From Ophiostoma sp. CBS 140.51 (taxonomy: Eukaryota > Ascomycota > Sordariomycetes > Ophiostomatales > Ophiostomataceae): DNA of 64,000 nt. Position 1 is the first letter of the stretch. Each line of letters starts with the position of its first letter. The stretch is taken from NCBI GenBank assembly GCA_029298735.1, contig JANSLP010000013.1, forward strand, positions 213,791 to 277,790. Direction: 5' to 3'. This document shows, piece after piece, positions 54,813 to 64,000 of this stretch. The translations under genes were made by a program, and so were the position numbers. The notes below the pieces were generated by a model. The model searched no databases. It saw only the letters and a program-made list of their open reading frames with translations, and was not told the origin of the DNA.

Positions 54813-55665
54813 GGCTGATGTCGATAAAGCTGTAGTTGTGATGGTTGGACTCGTTGACGAAAAGTCCAAACCGGTTGTTAGTGGAAAGAGGAAAAGAGGA
54901 AAACGAGATCCCTCAGTTTCGTAGCTTGCGGAAAGCTCCAGGGGATAAAATGGGTGGATGTGAACACGTTGGAGAGCTTCGGATGAGCTTTGGGGCGGCT
55001 GGGGTACGTAACCCCCACTGTCGGCGGCACTAAAACAGGGGTTCAAAAGCTGGGCGGGAGCGGTCAGTTTAGACGGCTGACACTCACACGTGATCGTGGT
55101 GCAAATAATTGCGGGCACTTTCATCGAGAGACAGACTACGTACAAAGTACATATGTTTACTTGAGTCTGTTTTACACCTTTGGCTACAGCCGTCAATTGT
55201 CGTCCCAAAAGACAAGCGCTAAAGTTGTGCAGGGCCTAGACCAAACAGCGCCTGGCGTCCGCCATAGACTCAGGCCAGTGGCCCGCTAACAAAGACCCCG
55301 AGACACCCAAACGCGCTCACCGCCCTCCCGCCACTTACGGCAGAATTTTTCCTAGCGGGGCAGCGATAGAAGAGAACCGACTTTTTTTTTTTTTTTTTTA
55401 GGCCGTTTCTCTTTTCGGGCCTCCAAAGTCGAGTTCTCTGTTATCCCTCTCCCACTCCCTCACCACCTTTCTTTTCACCTTCCACCCTCAATCTTTTTTC
55501 TTTTACATCATCTCCCAATCACTTTTCCAGACAACAATTTGAGGTTCACGTTTTGACCTCGTTGTCTTTTCTCTCTCTTTTTTTCTCTCCGACCCCGCCG
55601 AACTTCGTTTCCGACAATCCCTTTTATACCCTCCCCCTCTCTCCCTCCCTCTCCAATTCTACATC
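54813..55665. promoter_or_regulatory. Divergent promoter region of CWH41 and HMT1
   Basis: A CACGTG lies at 55087-55092, about 275 bp before the CWH41 start. An 18-nt T run lies at 55382-55399, and the 230 bases before the HMT1 start are strongly CT-rich. Gene-free in both directions. Confidence 0.45.
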
Positions 55666-56933
55666 ATGGCCAGCATGGATCAGGACAAGCCCGCCCAGGT
55701 CGGTGAGGCTATGGACGTTGTCAAGGCTGAGGAGAAGTTCAAGACGATGGAGCACTCTGAGCAGCACTACTTTAACAGGTGAGAGGACCTTCCTTTCCTT
55801 CAATTGGGCTTCTGTCCTTGTTTTGATTTTGTTGATATCCCTATACTAACATATGCTCAGCTACAACCACCATGGTATGTCGTGACGCTCGAGACGAAAA
55901 CACTTTTTGTGGTCCTCCCTACTAACAACCACAGGCATCCACGAGGAGATGCTCAAGGACGAGGTCCGCACAAGATCGTACATGAACGCCATTGTCCAGA
56001 ACAAGCACATCTTCAAGGACAAGGTCGTCCTTGACGTCGGCTGTGGCACCGCCATCCTGTCCATGTTCGCCGTCAAGGCCGGCGCCAAGCACGTCATTGG
56101 CGTCGACATGTCCACCATCATCTACAAGGCCCGCGAGATTGTCAAGGTCAACGGCATGTCCGACAAGATCACCCTCATCCAGGGCAAGATGGAGGAGGTC
56201 AAGCTGCCCTTTGACCACGTCGATATCATCATTTCCGAGTGGATGGGCTACTTCCTCCTGTACGAGAGCATGCTCGACACCGTCCTGTACGCCCGCGACC
56301 GCTACCTCGTCAAGGACGGCCTCATCTTCCCGGACAAGGCCACCATCTTTGCCGCAGGTATCGAGGACGGCGAGTACAAGGACGAGAAGATTGGCTGTAA
56401 GTTTTTTTGGTCCTCGCTGCGCTCGCTTTTGATTGTCCACCGCTGACAACATAGTCTGGGATAATGTCTACGGCTTCGACTACTCCCCCCTCAAGGAGAC
56501 CGCCCTCTCCGAACCCCTCGTCGACACCGTCGAGCTCAAGGCCGTCGTCACCGACCCGGCCAACATTCTGACCCTCGACCTCTACACCTGCAAGACCGAG
56601 GACCTTGCCTTCAGCGCCAACTTCTCGCTCCGCTGCAAGCGCGACGACTTTGTCCACGCCCTCGTCGCCTGGTTCGACATCGAGTTCTCTGCCTGCCACA
56701 AGCCCGTCCGTTTTTCCACGGGTCCCCACACCAAGTACACCCACTGGAAGCAGACTGTGTTTTACTTGAAGGACACCCTGGCCGTCCAGGAGGGCGAGGA
56801 GATCCAGTGCGAGCTGCACAACCGTCCCAACGACAAGAACAAGCGCGACCTCGACATTGACGTCAAGTATAAGCTGGAGACGACCGACCCGACCCGCACC
56901 GGCGAGGGCTCGTGCACCTACAAGATGTGCTAG
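55666..56933 (+). CDS. Protein arginine N-methyltransferase 1 (Hmt1/PRMT1, type I)
   Basis: Four exons: 55666-55778, 55861-55874, 55935-56396 and 56455-56933. All introns have CTAAC/CTGAC branch points and AG acceptors, and the product has 355 residues. Exon 2 is only 14 nt and codes for the YNHH segment just before GIHEEML, a position every PRMT1 keeps, so the microexon is required. Motifs are VLDVGCGTAILSMFA at 74-88 (S-adenosylmethionine site), the double-E loop with E144 and E153 (SEWMGYFLLYE), and the THW loop (HTKYTHWKQTVFYL). It makes asymmetric dimethylarginine on RG-rich nuclear proteins and on histone H4 Arg3. The start MASMDQDKPAQ is followed by the conserved SEQHYFNSYNHHG block. 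Confidence 0.95.
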
Positions 56934-57698
56934 ATGTGTCAGGCGTGAATGTGTGCAGGCGTGTGCAGGCGTGTGCGAGGGAATAAAAAAAAGAAAGGGC
57001 CCGTAGGCCGTCTATGATTATGACATAGAGAGGTACAGGAAAAGGGGGTCAAAAAGAATCTTGGGATTTATTTTTTCACGTTTTTCATGTCGTTTTTAAT
57101 TTTCTTTTTGACTGAATGGTGTTTGGCTGGTTTTTTATAACGTTTGCATTTTTCATCTTCATCTTCATTGTTCGTTTTCATTCCATATCATTTCCATTTT
57201 TTCATTTGGTCATACTTTTTTTCTACTTTCACAACTTTTTGTTGAGTATATGCAAGTAGCCTGTCACAATGAGGCGGTGAGCAGGGCATATTCTACCTTT
57301 TCACGACTAGAAAGATACCTTACGCGGGACGAAAAAGAAGCAGGGCATTAATAGAGCAAATAAATAAAAGTTTATCTTAAAACACATCCTTTGGTATCGT
57401 TCTTTATATTCTTGTATCTGATTTCATAAAACGAGAAAAGAAAAAGAAAACCAAGGCAGATTGCTGTTACTTAAACGACAAAATCACTTTTTGACATAAA
57501 ATTGGACCCATTGTCCCAGCTCCCCAGCTACAGCACACTCCGCCGTGGGCTCGGGTGGTTCTCGGGGTGCTGCAGGTACGGCCCGCCGCTCGTCAACAGC
57601 GGCGGCACCATGGATGTCGTGGCCCCCTTGAATATTGTGGCCGAATCCTGCTGCTGGAACGGCAACTGCAACTGCGCCATCGACACTGCAGCGGACTC
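56934..57698. other. Convergent intergenic spacer; the right end is an open extension of PCM1
   Basis: The part from 56934 to 57480 is AT-rich 3' sequence, with two and a half copies of a 10-bp unit (gtgtgcaggc) at 56951-56976. From 57698 down to 57531 on the minus strand, the PCM1 frame stays open for 56 codons after its TAG stop, with high third-position GC. This is described as a finding. Confidence 0.45.
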
Positions 57699-59330
57699 CT
57701 AGTTCCCGCCGCCATAGTGCGACAGCAGCCGTGCCACCTGCTTGGCCAGCTCGTCCGCCTCGACCCGTGTCGCCGCCTCGGCATAGACACGGCAGGCATT
57801 CTCTGTGCCGGACGCGCGCGCAAACGACCGCGCATTCGTGTACTTCTTGACGCACTGGTCAATCTCGTCCTGGATGCCGGCCGGGTGGCTCAGCTTGCGC
57901 TCGGCGTCGGTGGTCTGGAACAGGTCCTTGTCGGCGACCTCGACACGGACCAGACGGTTGGGCAAATCATTATAGGTGAGGGCCCAGTCGCGCAGGCTCC
58001 AGACCTTGTGGGCCAGGATCACCTCGACCATGAGCATGTCTGACAGAGCGTCACCGACGGTCTGGTTAATCAGATCGCTGACGGCGGCCAGGGTATCCAG
58101 GGCTTCCTTCTGGGCGGGCGACTGGGGCTCCTTGGTCTTGAAGGCCTGGACGGCGTCGGCCGAGAACAGGACAGTGCCGTGGCCGTTGGCCTCGAAGTAG
58201 ACGCCAACGTCGAAGCGGTTGGCGGCGTGGTGCAGGTGCTTGACACCAGTGGGCGTGCACACAACGGGCAGGCGCAGGTGCTGGGTGATGTAGTTGGTGG
58301 AGGCGCCGTTGGCATAGGCGGTCTGGACGACACCGATACGGAGGTCGTCTTCCAAGTTGGCGGCGCGGACCAGGTCCGAGATGAACGACGCAGCCAGCGA
58401 CGAGATACGGTCGCCGTCGAGCATAAAGAAGCCTGTGTCCGGGTCGACCCAGTAGTAGATGATCCGGTCGGCATCGCCGTCGTATGAGCAGCTGCGCAGA
58501 CCGGGCTGGGGCTGCGGGTTGGGCGGGGCGCGCTGCTTGGTCTTGACAAAGTCGGCACCGCATTCGAGATTGAGAATCTCGGGGCGCAGAACATCGTCGT
58601 TGACGACCTTGACGTCGAAGCTGACCTTGTCCTTGGGCAGGTATTTTAGGAATTCGTGCAGCTTGGGACCGCCGACACCATTGGCACAGTCAACGACCAG
58701 CTCGCCGGCAATCTTGCGGCCGCGCAGAGCACGCACAAAGGCGTCGCTCAACTTCTCGTAGTAGCCGGCCTCACTAACCTTGCCATAGGCAAGGGGTGTG
58801 CCCTCGGTGTTGGTGCAGCGCGTCAGGTAGTGCAGCTGCGGCGTGGTCAGAATCTTGTAGTCGACGGCCTCGATGCCAGTAGCGGCCAGAGCGTCGGCCA
58901 CGGCAATTGCCAAAGTGTGGCCCGAGGGGCGGGTGTCGCGGCCATAAACAACCTTGCCGGGCGTCGACAGGTCAATCTTGAGTGTGGTGGCCAGCTGGTG
59001 GTAGTACTCGACCAGGGCGGCGTCGTCGGCGCAGTTGACCAGCTTCGTGGCATAGACTTCCCACTCCTGCTCGAGCATCTCGCCCATGGGATCGACAATC
59101 TTGACGCCGTTGTCGGCGGGCGGGTTGTGGCTGGCGGTGATCATGACGCCAATGGCCTGGCCATTGAGCTTGCGGCTGCGGAGGCCGGCCAGCAGACCGA
59201 CACGGAAAGTAACGCCGTCGAGCAGGTCCGAGTTCATGCGGAAGCCTGCGGTGCCGTACTTGAAGACATGGCCGGGCTTGGTCGGGTGTTTTTGGGACGC
59301 GGCCACGATGGATTCGTCGGAAGAGGCCAT
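57699..59330 (-). CDS. Phosphoacetylglucosamine mutase (Pcm1/Agm1)
   Basis: This is a 543-residue single-exon protein of the alpha-D-phosphohexomutase family. The catalytic serine is S67 in TASHNP. The magnesium loop DGDADR is at 284-289, with D284, D286 and D288 as ligands. The C-terminal phosphate-binding loop RASGTENACRVY lies near 513. The enzyme converts N-acetylglucosamine-6-phosphate to the 1-phosphate for UDP-GlcNAc synthesis, feeding chitin, N-glycans and GPI anchors. The N-terminus (MASSDESIVAASQKHPTKPGHVFKYGTAGFR) has the family's GTAGFR sugar-binding segment. The frame ends in YGGGN at a TAG. The gene is convergent with HMT1 and divergent from MUS81. Confidence 0.95.
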   Translation of the reverse strand: MASSDESIVAASQKHPTKPGHVFKYGTAGFRMNSDLLDGVTFRVGLLAGLRSRKLNGQAIGVMITASHNPPADNGVKIVDPMGEMLEQEWEVYATKLVNCADDAALVEYYHQLATTLKIDLSTPGKVVYGRDTRPSGHTLAIAVADALAATGIEAVDYKILTTPQLHYLTRCTNTEGTPLAYGKVSEAGYYEKLSDAFVRALRGRKIAGELVVDCANGVGGPKLHEFLKYLPKDKVSFDVKVVNDDVLRPEILNLECGADFVKTKQRAPPNPQPQPGLRSCSYDGDADRIIYYWVDPDTGFFMLDGDRISSLAASFISDLVRAANLEDDLRIGVVQTAYANGASTNYITQHLRLPVVCTPTGVKHLHHAANRFDVGVYFEANGHGTVLFSADAVQAFKTKEPQSPAQKEALDTLAAVSDLINQTVGDALSDMLMVEVILAHKVWSLRDWALTYNDLPNRLVRVEVADKDLFQTTDAERKLSHPAGIQDEIDQCVKKYTNARSFARASGTENACRVYAEAATRVEADELAKQVARLLSHYGGGN

Positions 59331-60634
59331 TGTTGTGGGTGGTTGTAGGGGTGAGGAGGAGGAATTGAGATGTTGGAAGTGGTTGTTGAAAGAGAGAGAG
59401 GAAGAGGGAGAAAGAAAAGAAAAGAGAGAGGAAGAAGTTAAATTTGAATTTGCGGCGAGGCTGAGAAGAGGAAAACGTTAAAACGTGGGGAGGGCAGTGC
59501 GGCACTGTGAGGGGTGCAGTGGGCAATGGGATCGACGGAGGTGCACAAGGGAACGTGGTAACACACCGAGATGCAGCGGGGACGGGGGAGAGGGAGGAGG
59601 ACAATTGTTGAAATAGAGAGAAGATGGGAAATGCCTCGAAATCAAGGGAAGAGCTACAAATGGCAATGGGTTCCCTTTTTACTAGAGACCACAACTAGCA
59701 GCTACAGACTACTGTGTAATCTAGACAAAAAGAGCAGTGACGAACGGTGGCCTGTCGTTTCGACCACCCGGAAGCTAGAGACGCTCGAGGCGACGGAGCA
59801 TCGCACTAGGGACAGGCAAGCTTTCGTGTTAGGAAAGAACAAAACAAAAGGGCAGAAAGTAACGAAAAAGCCCAAAAAGCAAGGCGGAAAGCAAGCGAGC
59901 GGCGAAGGGCAGGAGGGAGGAGGGGGGGCCAGACATAACAGAGGGGCAGAATCAACAAAAGAGAGAAGGTGCGACCCTTGTTCTCCTTGCTCTGACGCCA
60001 GGGCCCACCTAAACAGAGCCACCAAAAAAGCCACCAACAGAGCCTGAGGGAACCTTGAGGAACCCCGCGCTGCTGACGATGCGAGATAGGCGTTGTGCAG
60101 ACAGTGGGCAGGGTGCGCTAAACCGTGTGTGGATAGGTCAGTTTGGGGGGTTTGCCAGCTGTTCAACGGCCGTGCACACACAACGTGGACACTAAACACA
60201 CAATTACGTAGGGATGTTTTCAGGTGACTCTGTACCTGAGTGCGCCCCGGCAGTCCAATGAAGTCAGAAGGAACGAAACAGTGGGTGTCCCTATTTTTAG
60301 GCACCTTCGCCAGTTCACCAGTGAGACAGATCGTGGCGCGAATACGAGGCGCGCATTCACATCCACTTTAACGACTTTTGATACGAACAGCCAGCATCCC
60401 TGCACGACGACCGCAATCTGGAAAGGATTGCAGATTGCGGATTGGTCCCTACAATCTACCGATCCGTCCCAACTTATCGCAACTATTTTGGACACGTTCT
60501 TTTGGATCCTTGCGAGGCTGAGGCGACGAATAGGGGACGCGTTGCCGTGGTTTTCCTTTGTTTAGTCGACTTTGTTTACTTCGCGATCACCAATATCGCC
60601 AAGTCACGACAATATCATAGCATCCACCCCGACG
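59331..60634. other. Divergent intergenic region between PCM1 and MUS81
   Basis: No gene recognised. The first 130 bases are purine-rich on the plus strand, so the PCM1 leader is CT-rich. The frame at 60304-59702 on the minus strand is rich in Cys, Pro and Ser and looks like chance. Confidence 0.5.
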
Positions 60635-62428
60635 ATGTCCGAAGAATGCCCCAATCCGCTGTTCCTTGGCTGGGTCAAGGAGTGGTGGGACCAGGCCAAG
60701 GAACGCAACACCAAGGGCGTGCTCGCGTACCGAAACGCACACGAGTCGCTGCGCGCGTGTCCGATCCGCTTTGAGCACCCGGACCAGCTGCTGGCCCTCA
60801 AAGGGTTCGGCGCTAAGATGTGCAGCCGACTGCTGGAGCAGTTGAAACAGCACTGCGCGGCCAATGGTCTACCGGTCCCGCCGAAACGGCGACAAGCACC
60901 AGCGACAATCAGTAGAATCGCGGCGACGGCTCCGGGGCCCTCGAGCTTGACGCGGGCGAACAACCACAGCATAAACGAGGGCGTGGTGGCCGGCCAAAGG
61001 CCCCGGAAACGGAGAGCATATGTCCCTCAGCTGCGACAGGGCGGCTACGCCATCCTTATGGCACTGTCGTCGCCCGAAGCCGAGGGCCGTGACTGGCTGG
61101 TCAAACCCGAGGTGATTGAGCTGGCACAGCCGCACTGCGATGCGTCTTTTACGATTGCGCCTCCCGGAAAATTCTATACGGCATGGAAGTCGATTGACAC
61201 GCTGCTCAACAATGACCTAGTGGCCGAGCGTGGACGACCGTCCAAACGGTATGCTTTGACCGAAGAAGGGTGGGAGGTGGCCAACAAGCTGCGGGATGCT
61301 GTGTTGGGCGGTGCCGGCGGCGTAGAAGCGGCAGCACAGGTGGCCCAGCCACTACAAATACCTGACGGACAGGCAGGTCTGTCGACGGCCGTGCTCGACT
61401 TGGTACCGGATGGCCCCGCTGTGACGTCGGACGACGTGCTGCCCAGTGTCGAGCCGATTGAGCTGCCGGCGGGCTCCTTTTCCGTGCGACTCGTACTCGA
61501 TATGCGCGAACGCGTGACGGGCCAGCGCACCTACATGGAGGACGAGCTGGCGAAACGGGATGCCAAGCCGCTCGTGCGTGCCTTGTCCCTCGGTGACGCG
61601 CTGTGGGTGGCCAAAATCCACGATCCCAATCTATTGAGTATCCTCGGCTCGGAAGGCGACGAGCTCGTCCTCGACTGGATCGTCGAGCGCAAACGGCAAG
61701 ACGATTTGGTCAGCAGCATCAAGGATGGCCGGTTCCGCGAACAGAAATTCCGCCTACGCAAGTGTGGTGCACCCCACGTGGTGTACGTCATTGAAGAGAG
61801 CGGCATGGACCCAGACATGCTGCACAAGTACGAGGAGGCGATGCAGTCGGCCATCGCGTCCACACAAGTCGTCAATGGCTACTTTGTAAAGAAGACGCGG
61901 ACGGTCGACGATACGATTGCCTACCTGGCCAAGATGACAAAGCGGCTCGAGGCGCAGTATGCCAACAAACCGCTGCGAGTACTGCCGACGGCGTCCCTCA
62001 CAACACAGAACCATATGCCGTGGCTGCAAAAGCTGAGGGCGAAACACACGGGAGGATCAATGGCCTCGGCCACACCTAGCTACTGCGTCTCCTATGCCGC
62101 GTTTGCATCTCTGACATCCAAGTCGGAGACCCTGACCTTGCGCGATGTGTTTTTGAAGATGCTCATGTGCACACGCGGCGTGACGGGCGAGCGCGCCCTC
62201 GAGATCCAAAAAGTGTGGAACACACCGGCCGCGTTCGCCCAGGCGTTCGAGCAACTCGAGAGCAAGATTAAAGTGGCCGACGACGACTTTGACGTTGAGG
62301 CCGACGCGATTCGCAAACGCAAGCGGGAAATGGTCTTTGATAAACTGGGAAAACTGCCAGGAACGAAGCGGCGGGTGACGAAGCCCATATCGGAGAAGCT
62401 GGGTGAAGCATGGGGAGGCGCTCTGTGA
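60635..62428 (+). CDS. Crossover junction endonuclease Mus81
   Basis: This is a 597-residue single-exon protein. The N-terminal helix-hairpin-helix region (CPNPLFLGWVKEWWDQAKER, LKGFGAKMCSRLLEQL) is followed by a winged-helix segment near 120-220 (RQGGYAILMAL, YALTEEGWEVA). The ERCC4-type nuclease core contains the signature ERKRQDD at 351-357 with Asp 347 before it. A C-terminal helix-hairpin-helix part ends the protein (MLMCTRGVTGERALEIQKVW). Mus81 with its Eme1/Mms4 partner cuts stalled forks and recombination intermediates in the nucleus. The upstream frame opens from a TTG at 60572. The ATG at 60635 (MSEECPNPLF) was chosen because the conserved sequence begins there. It is convergent with RIB5, with only 188 bp between the stops. 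Confidence 0.95.
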   Translation: MSEECPNPLFLGWVKEWWDQAKERNTKGVLAYRNAHESLRACPIRFEHPDQLLALKGFGAKMCSRLLEQLKQHCAANGLPVPPKRRQAPATISRIAATAPGPSSLTRANNHSINEGVVAGQRPRKRRAYVPQLRQGGYAILMALSSPEAEGRDWLVKPEVIELAQPHCDASFTIAPPGKFYTAWKSIDTLLNNDLVAERGRPSKRYALTEEGWEVANKLRDAVLGGAGGVEAAAQVAQPLQIPDGQAGLSTAVLDLVPDGPAVTSDDVLPSVEPIELPAGSFSVRLVLDMRERVTGQRTYMEDELAKRDAKPLVRALSLGDALWVAKIHDPNLLSILGSEGDELVLDWIVERKRQDDLVSSIKDGRFREQKFRLRKCGAPHVVYVIEESGMDPDMLHKYEEAMQSAIASTQVVNGYFVKKTRTVDDTIAYLAKMTKRLEAQYANKPLRVLPTASLTTQNHMPWLQKLRAKHTGGSMASATPSYCVSYAAFASLTSKSETLTLRDVFLKMLMCTRGVTGERALEIQKVWNTPAAFAQAFEQLESKIKVADDDFDVEADAIRKRKREMVFDKLGKLPGTKRRVTKPISEKLGEAWGGAL

Positions 62429-62616
62429 GGGAGATGGAGTGCAGAGAGAGAATGAGCTACTGTGTACACGATTGATACCTTGGGTGCATGTTTGGATTGG
62501 TGTTTTTGGTGTTTCTGGTGTTTTTGAATTGCATTGTACTTTAGCAGGCTTGGTTCCACGGTCATCAATGATATGCTTTTGTTTTGTCTATCTTATTTTG
62601 TCATACACCGGCGTGT

Positions 62617-63413
62617 TTACTTCTTCTCGGCCAGCGCGGCAGCCACCGTCTTCTTGACCAGGTCGGCCACACCGCTGCCGCCCGCCATGGTCTCCAAGTA
62701 GCCCGCCATGCTCTTCTCCGCATACTTGGCCAGCACGTCCACCTCCACATTGATCGTCTCGCCTTCCTTCTTGGCCGCCAGCGCCACCCGGCTCTGCGTG
62801 TACGAGATCAACATGACCTCCCACCAGCCGCCGCCCTGCTCGGCAGGCTCATCATTCACCGCCGTTACGGTGAGCGACGTACCGTCCAGGGCAATAAATC
62901 CCTTGTACACAACATACCGCAACACATCCCGGTTCCGGGGAGAAAAACGCATCGTCTGTGCATTGCCGTCCGCGGCCACCTTGGTGACCGTCGCAATCGT
63001 GTCCACATGGCCCTGCACGAAATGTCCGCCCATGCGCGTATCCGCCCGCACGGCGCGCTCTAAGTTGACCCGGTCGGCTTGCTTCAAGTCGCCCAGGTTG
63101 GTCAGGCGCAGCGTCTCGGGCGCGACGCCGACCTTGAAGGACGTGGCGGCGTTGAATTCGGTGACGGTCAGGCAGACGCCGTTGATGGCAATGGAGTCGC
63201 CGAGGTGGGCGTCGGACAGGAGAGAAGAGCCGGCGGGGATGCTGACGGTCAAGGAGGTGCCGCCCGTCTCATCATGAGGGTCCAGGGTAAGGATTTCTGT
63301 GACTGTCAGAGGTGACTCTCGTACGATGCGCAGATGTGATATCATAAGTGCGGGGACTGGGGCGATGCGGGGGTTGACTCACCTCCCACCTCTTCGACAA
63401 TTCCTGTAAACAT
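62617..63413 (-). CDS. Riboflavin synthase (Rib5)
   Basis: Two exons, 63413-63383 and 63302-62617, with an 80 bp intron at 63382-63303 (GTGAGT donor, CAG acceptor). The product has 238 residues. Exon 1 encodes the invariant start MFTGIVEEVG, which the single-frame reading misses. The protein is a tandem of two related lumazine-binding barrels, with the matching segments GDSIAINGVCLTV in the first half and GFIALDGTSLTV in the second, plus GGHFVQGHVD. It dismutates two 6,7-dimethyl-8-ribityllumazine molecules to riboflavin, the last step of the vitamin B2 pathway. An alternative acceptor leading to exon 2 start 63317 would add five residues (ESPLT) in frame. The downstream one is preferred because it has a CAG and gives the usual spacing before VTEI. 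Confidence 0.93.
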
Positions 63414-64000
63414 GGTGGTGGTTGTGAGGGTATGTGTATGAAGATTGACGTATGAGAAGAAGCCGAAGTTGAGTGAAGCTGGATGAAATATATCGAGCTG
63501 CTCAGTCGTAGATGTGAGTCGGAAGCGGACTCAACTGTGCCGACGGGCGGGTTTTACGACCGTACTAGCGGCTCCTTGACAGCGTGCGTGCCCCTTCTTG
63601 GAGCTTCCCCAACAGTCGGCCGAACGCGGGGCGAACCCTCTATTTTCAGTGCCGTTTGTCAAGATGACTAATTATGGAGAGTGCTTCGAATCTTCCCATC
63701 TCATCACGACTGTCAACAATATGAACAATTAGACCACAACAGCTTACCGTGCCACGCCCCATCATTCTTCGGGGCGAGTTTTCGCACCCTTCTGAAGAGG
63801 TGCTGACCAGCCAGAAGTACGTACTAGCCAGAAGTACGAAAAAAAAAAATCACATACAAATCGTGCCAAAACAACACTGTTAAGAATTCGTGAATATCTC
63901 AACGAAATTAATTAAGAATAAAAGAGACCAGAATGACGACACCGGCGACTTTTGCCGACAGAACATAAATCAAAAAGTAAACAATGAGACCGTCCAGTGC
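63414..64000. other. RIB5 promoter region and right edge of the window
   Basis: No coding signal is seen. A short duplicated gaagtacg unit lies at 63815-63839, followed by an A run at 63839-63849. Nothing shows whether another gene begins just outside the window. Confidence 0.4.

Noticed and set aside
54813..55208. N-terminal extension of the glucosidase I frame to a TTG
   Set aside because: It starts at a non-ATG codon, lacks a targeting signal and runs through the divergent promoter; the ATG at 54812 starts a good signal sequence.

Overview
The window is nuclear DNA of a filamentous ascomycete, most likely a Sordariomycete. The genes are GC-rich with a strong preference for C or G in the third codon position. 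Their introns are short (50-82 bp) with GTRNGT-type donors, CTRAC branch points and YAG acceptors. CT-rich leaders precede many starts, and every recognisable protein is of fungal type. Species cannot be fixed from the sequence alone. There is no operon organisation, plasmid, phage, IS element, CRISPR array or recognisable secondary-metabolite cluster.

Layout, left to right: a CHY zinc-finger protein of the Hot13 type (759-1109); a tandem pair of F-box-like genes, the first broken (1750-3777) and the second intact (4045-6063); a class-I sirtuin of the Hst3/Hst4 type (8887-6551, minus); Mediator subunit Med16 in five exons (11286-14588); Sm D3 (15313-15736); a mitochondrial protein with a degenerate P-loop-like segment (18297-16081, minus); the auxilin-like protein Swa2 with UBA, TPR and J domains (18919-22095); and the ERAD E2 enzyme Ubc7 (22956-22456, minus). 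After about 4 kb of non-coding DNA come a secreted DUF1996 protein (27018-28680), a 1300-residue single-pass low-complexity protein (30019-33921) and a GH18 chitinase-like protein (34848-36089).

A 7.2 kb gene desert (36090-43294) ends at a small two-exon gene with a repeated RSGYN motif (43295-43520). It is followed by the mitochondrial tRNA-modification GTPase Mss1/MnmE (45932-43960, minus), an Mso1-like Sec1-binding protein (46792-47733), the Rab GAP Gyp7 (51182-48394, minus), ER glucosidase I Cwh41 (54812-52326, minus), arginine methyltransferase Hmt1/PRMT1 (55666-56933), phosphoacetylglucosamine mutase Pcm1 (59330-57699, minus), nuclease Mus81 (60635-62428) and riboflavin synthase Rib5 (63413-62617, minus).

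Most of these are unlinked housekeeping genes arranged as divergent or convergent neighbours. Loose themes are membrane trafficking and ER quality control (Swa2, Ubc7, Mso1-like, Gyp7, Cwh41), chromatin and genome stability (Hst4, Mus81, Med16, Hmt1) and the cell wall (Pcm1, GH18, DUF1996). I found no convincing new multi-gene system. The items most worth a second look are the small RSGYN-repeat gene, the decayed F-box paralogue, a hidden terminal exon that restores the FCVGK tail of Mss1, a 14-nt microexon in HMT1, and the RDEL tail of glucosidase I.
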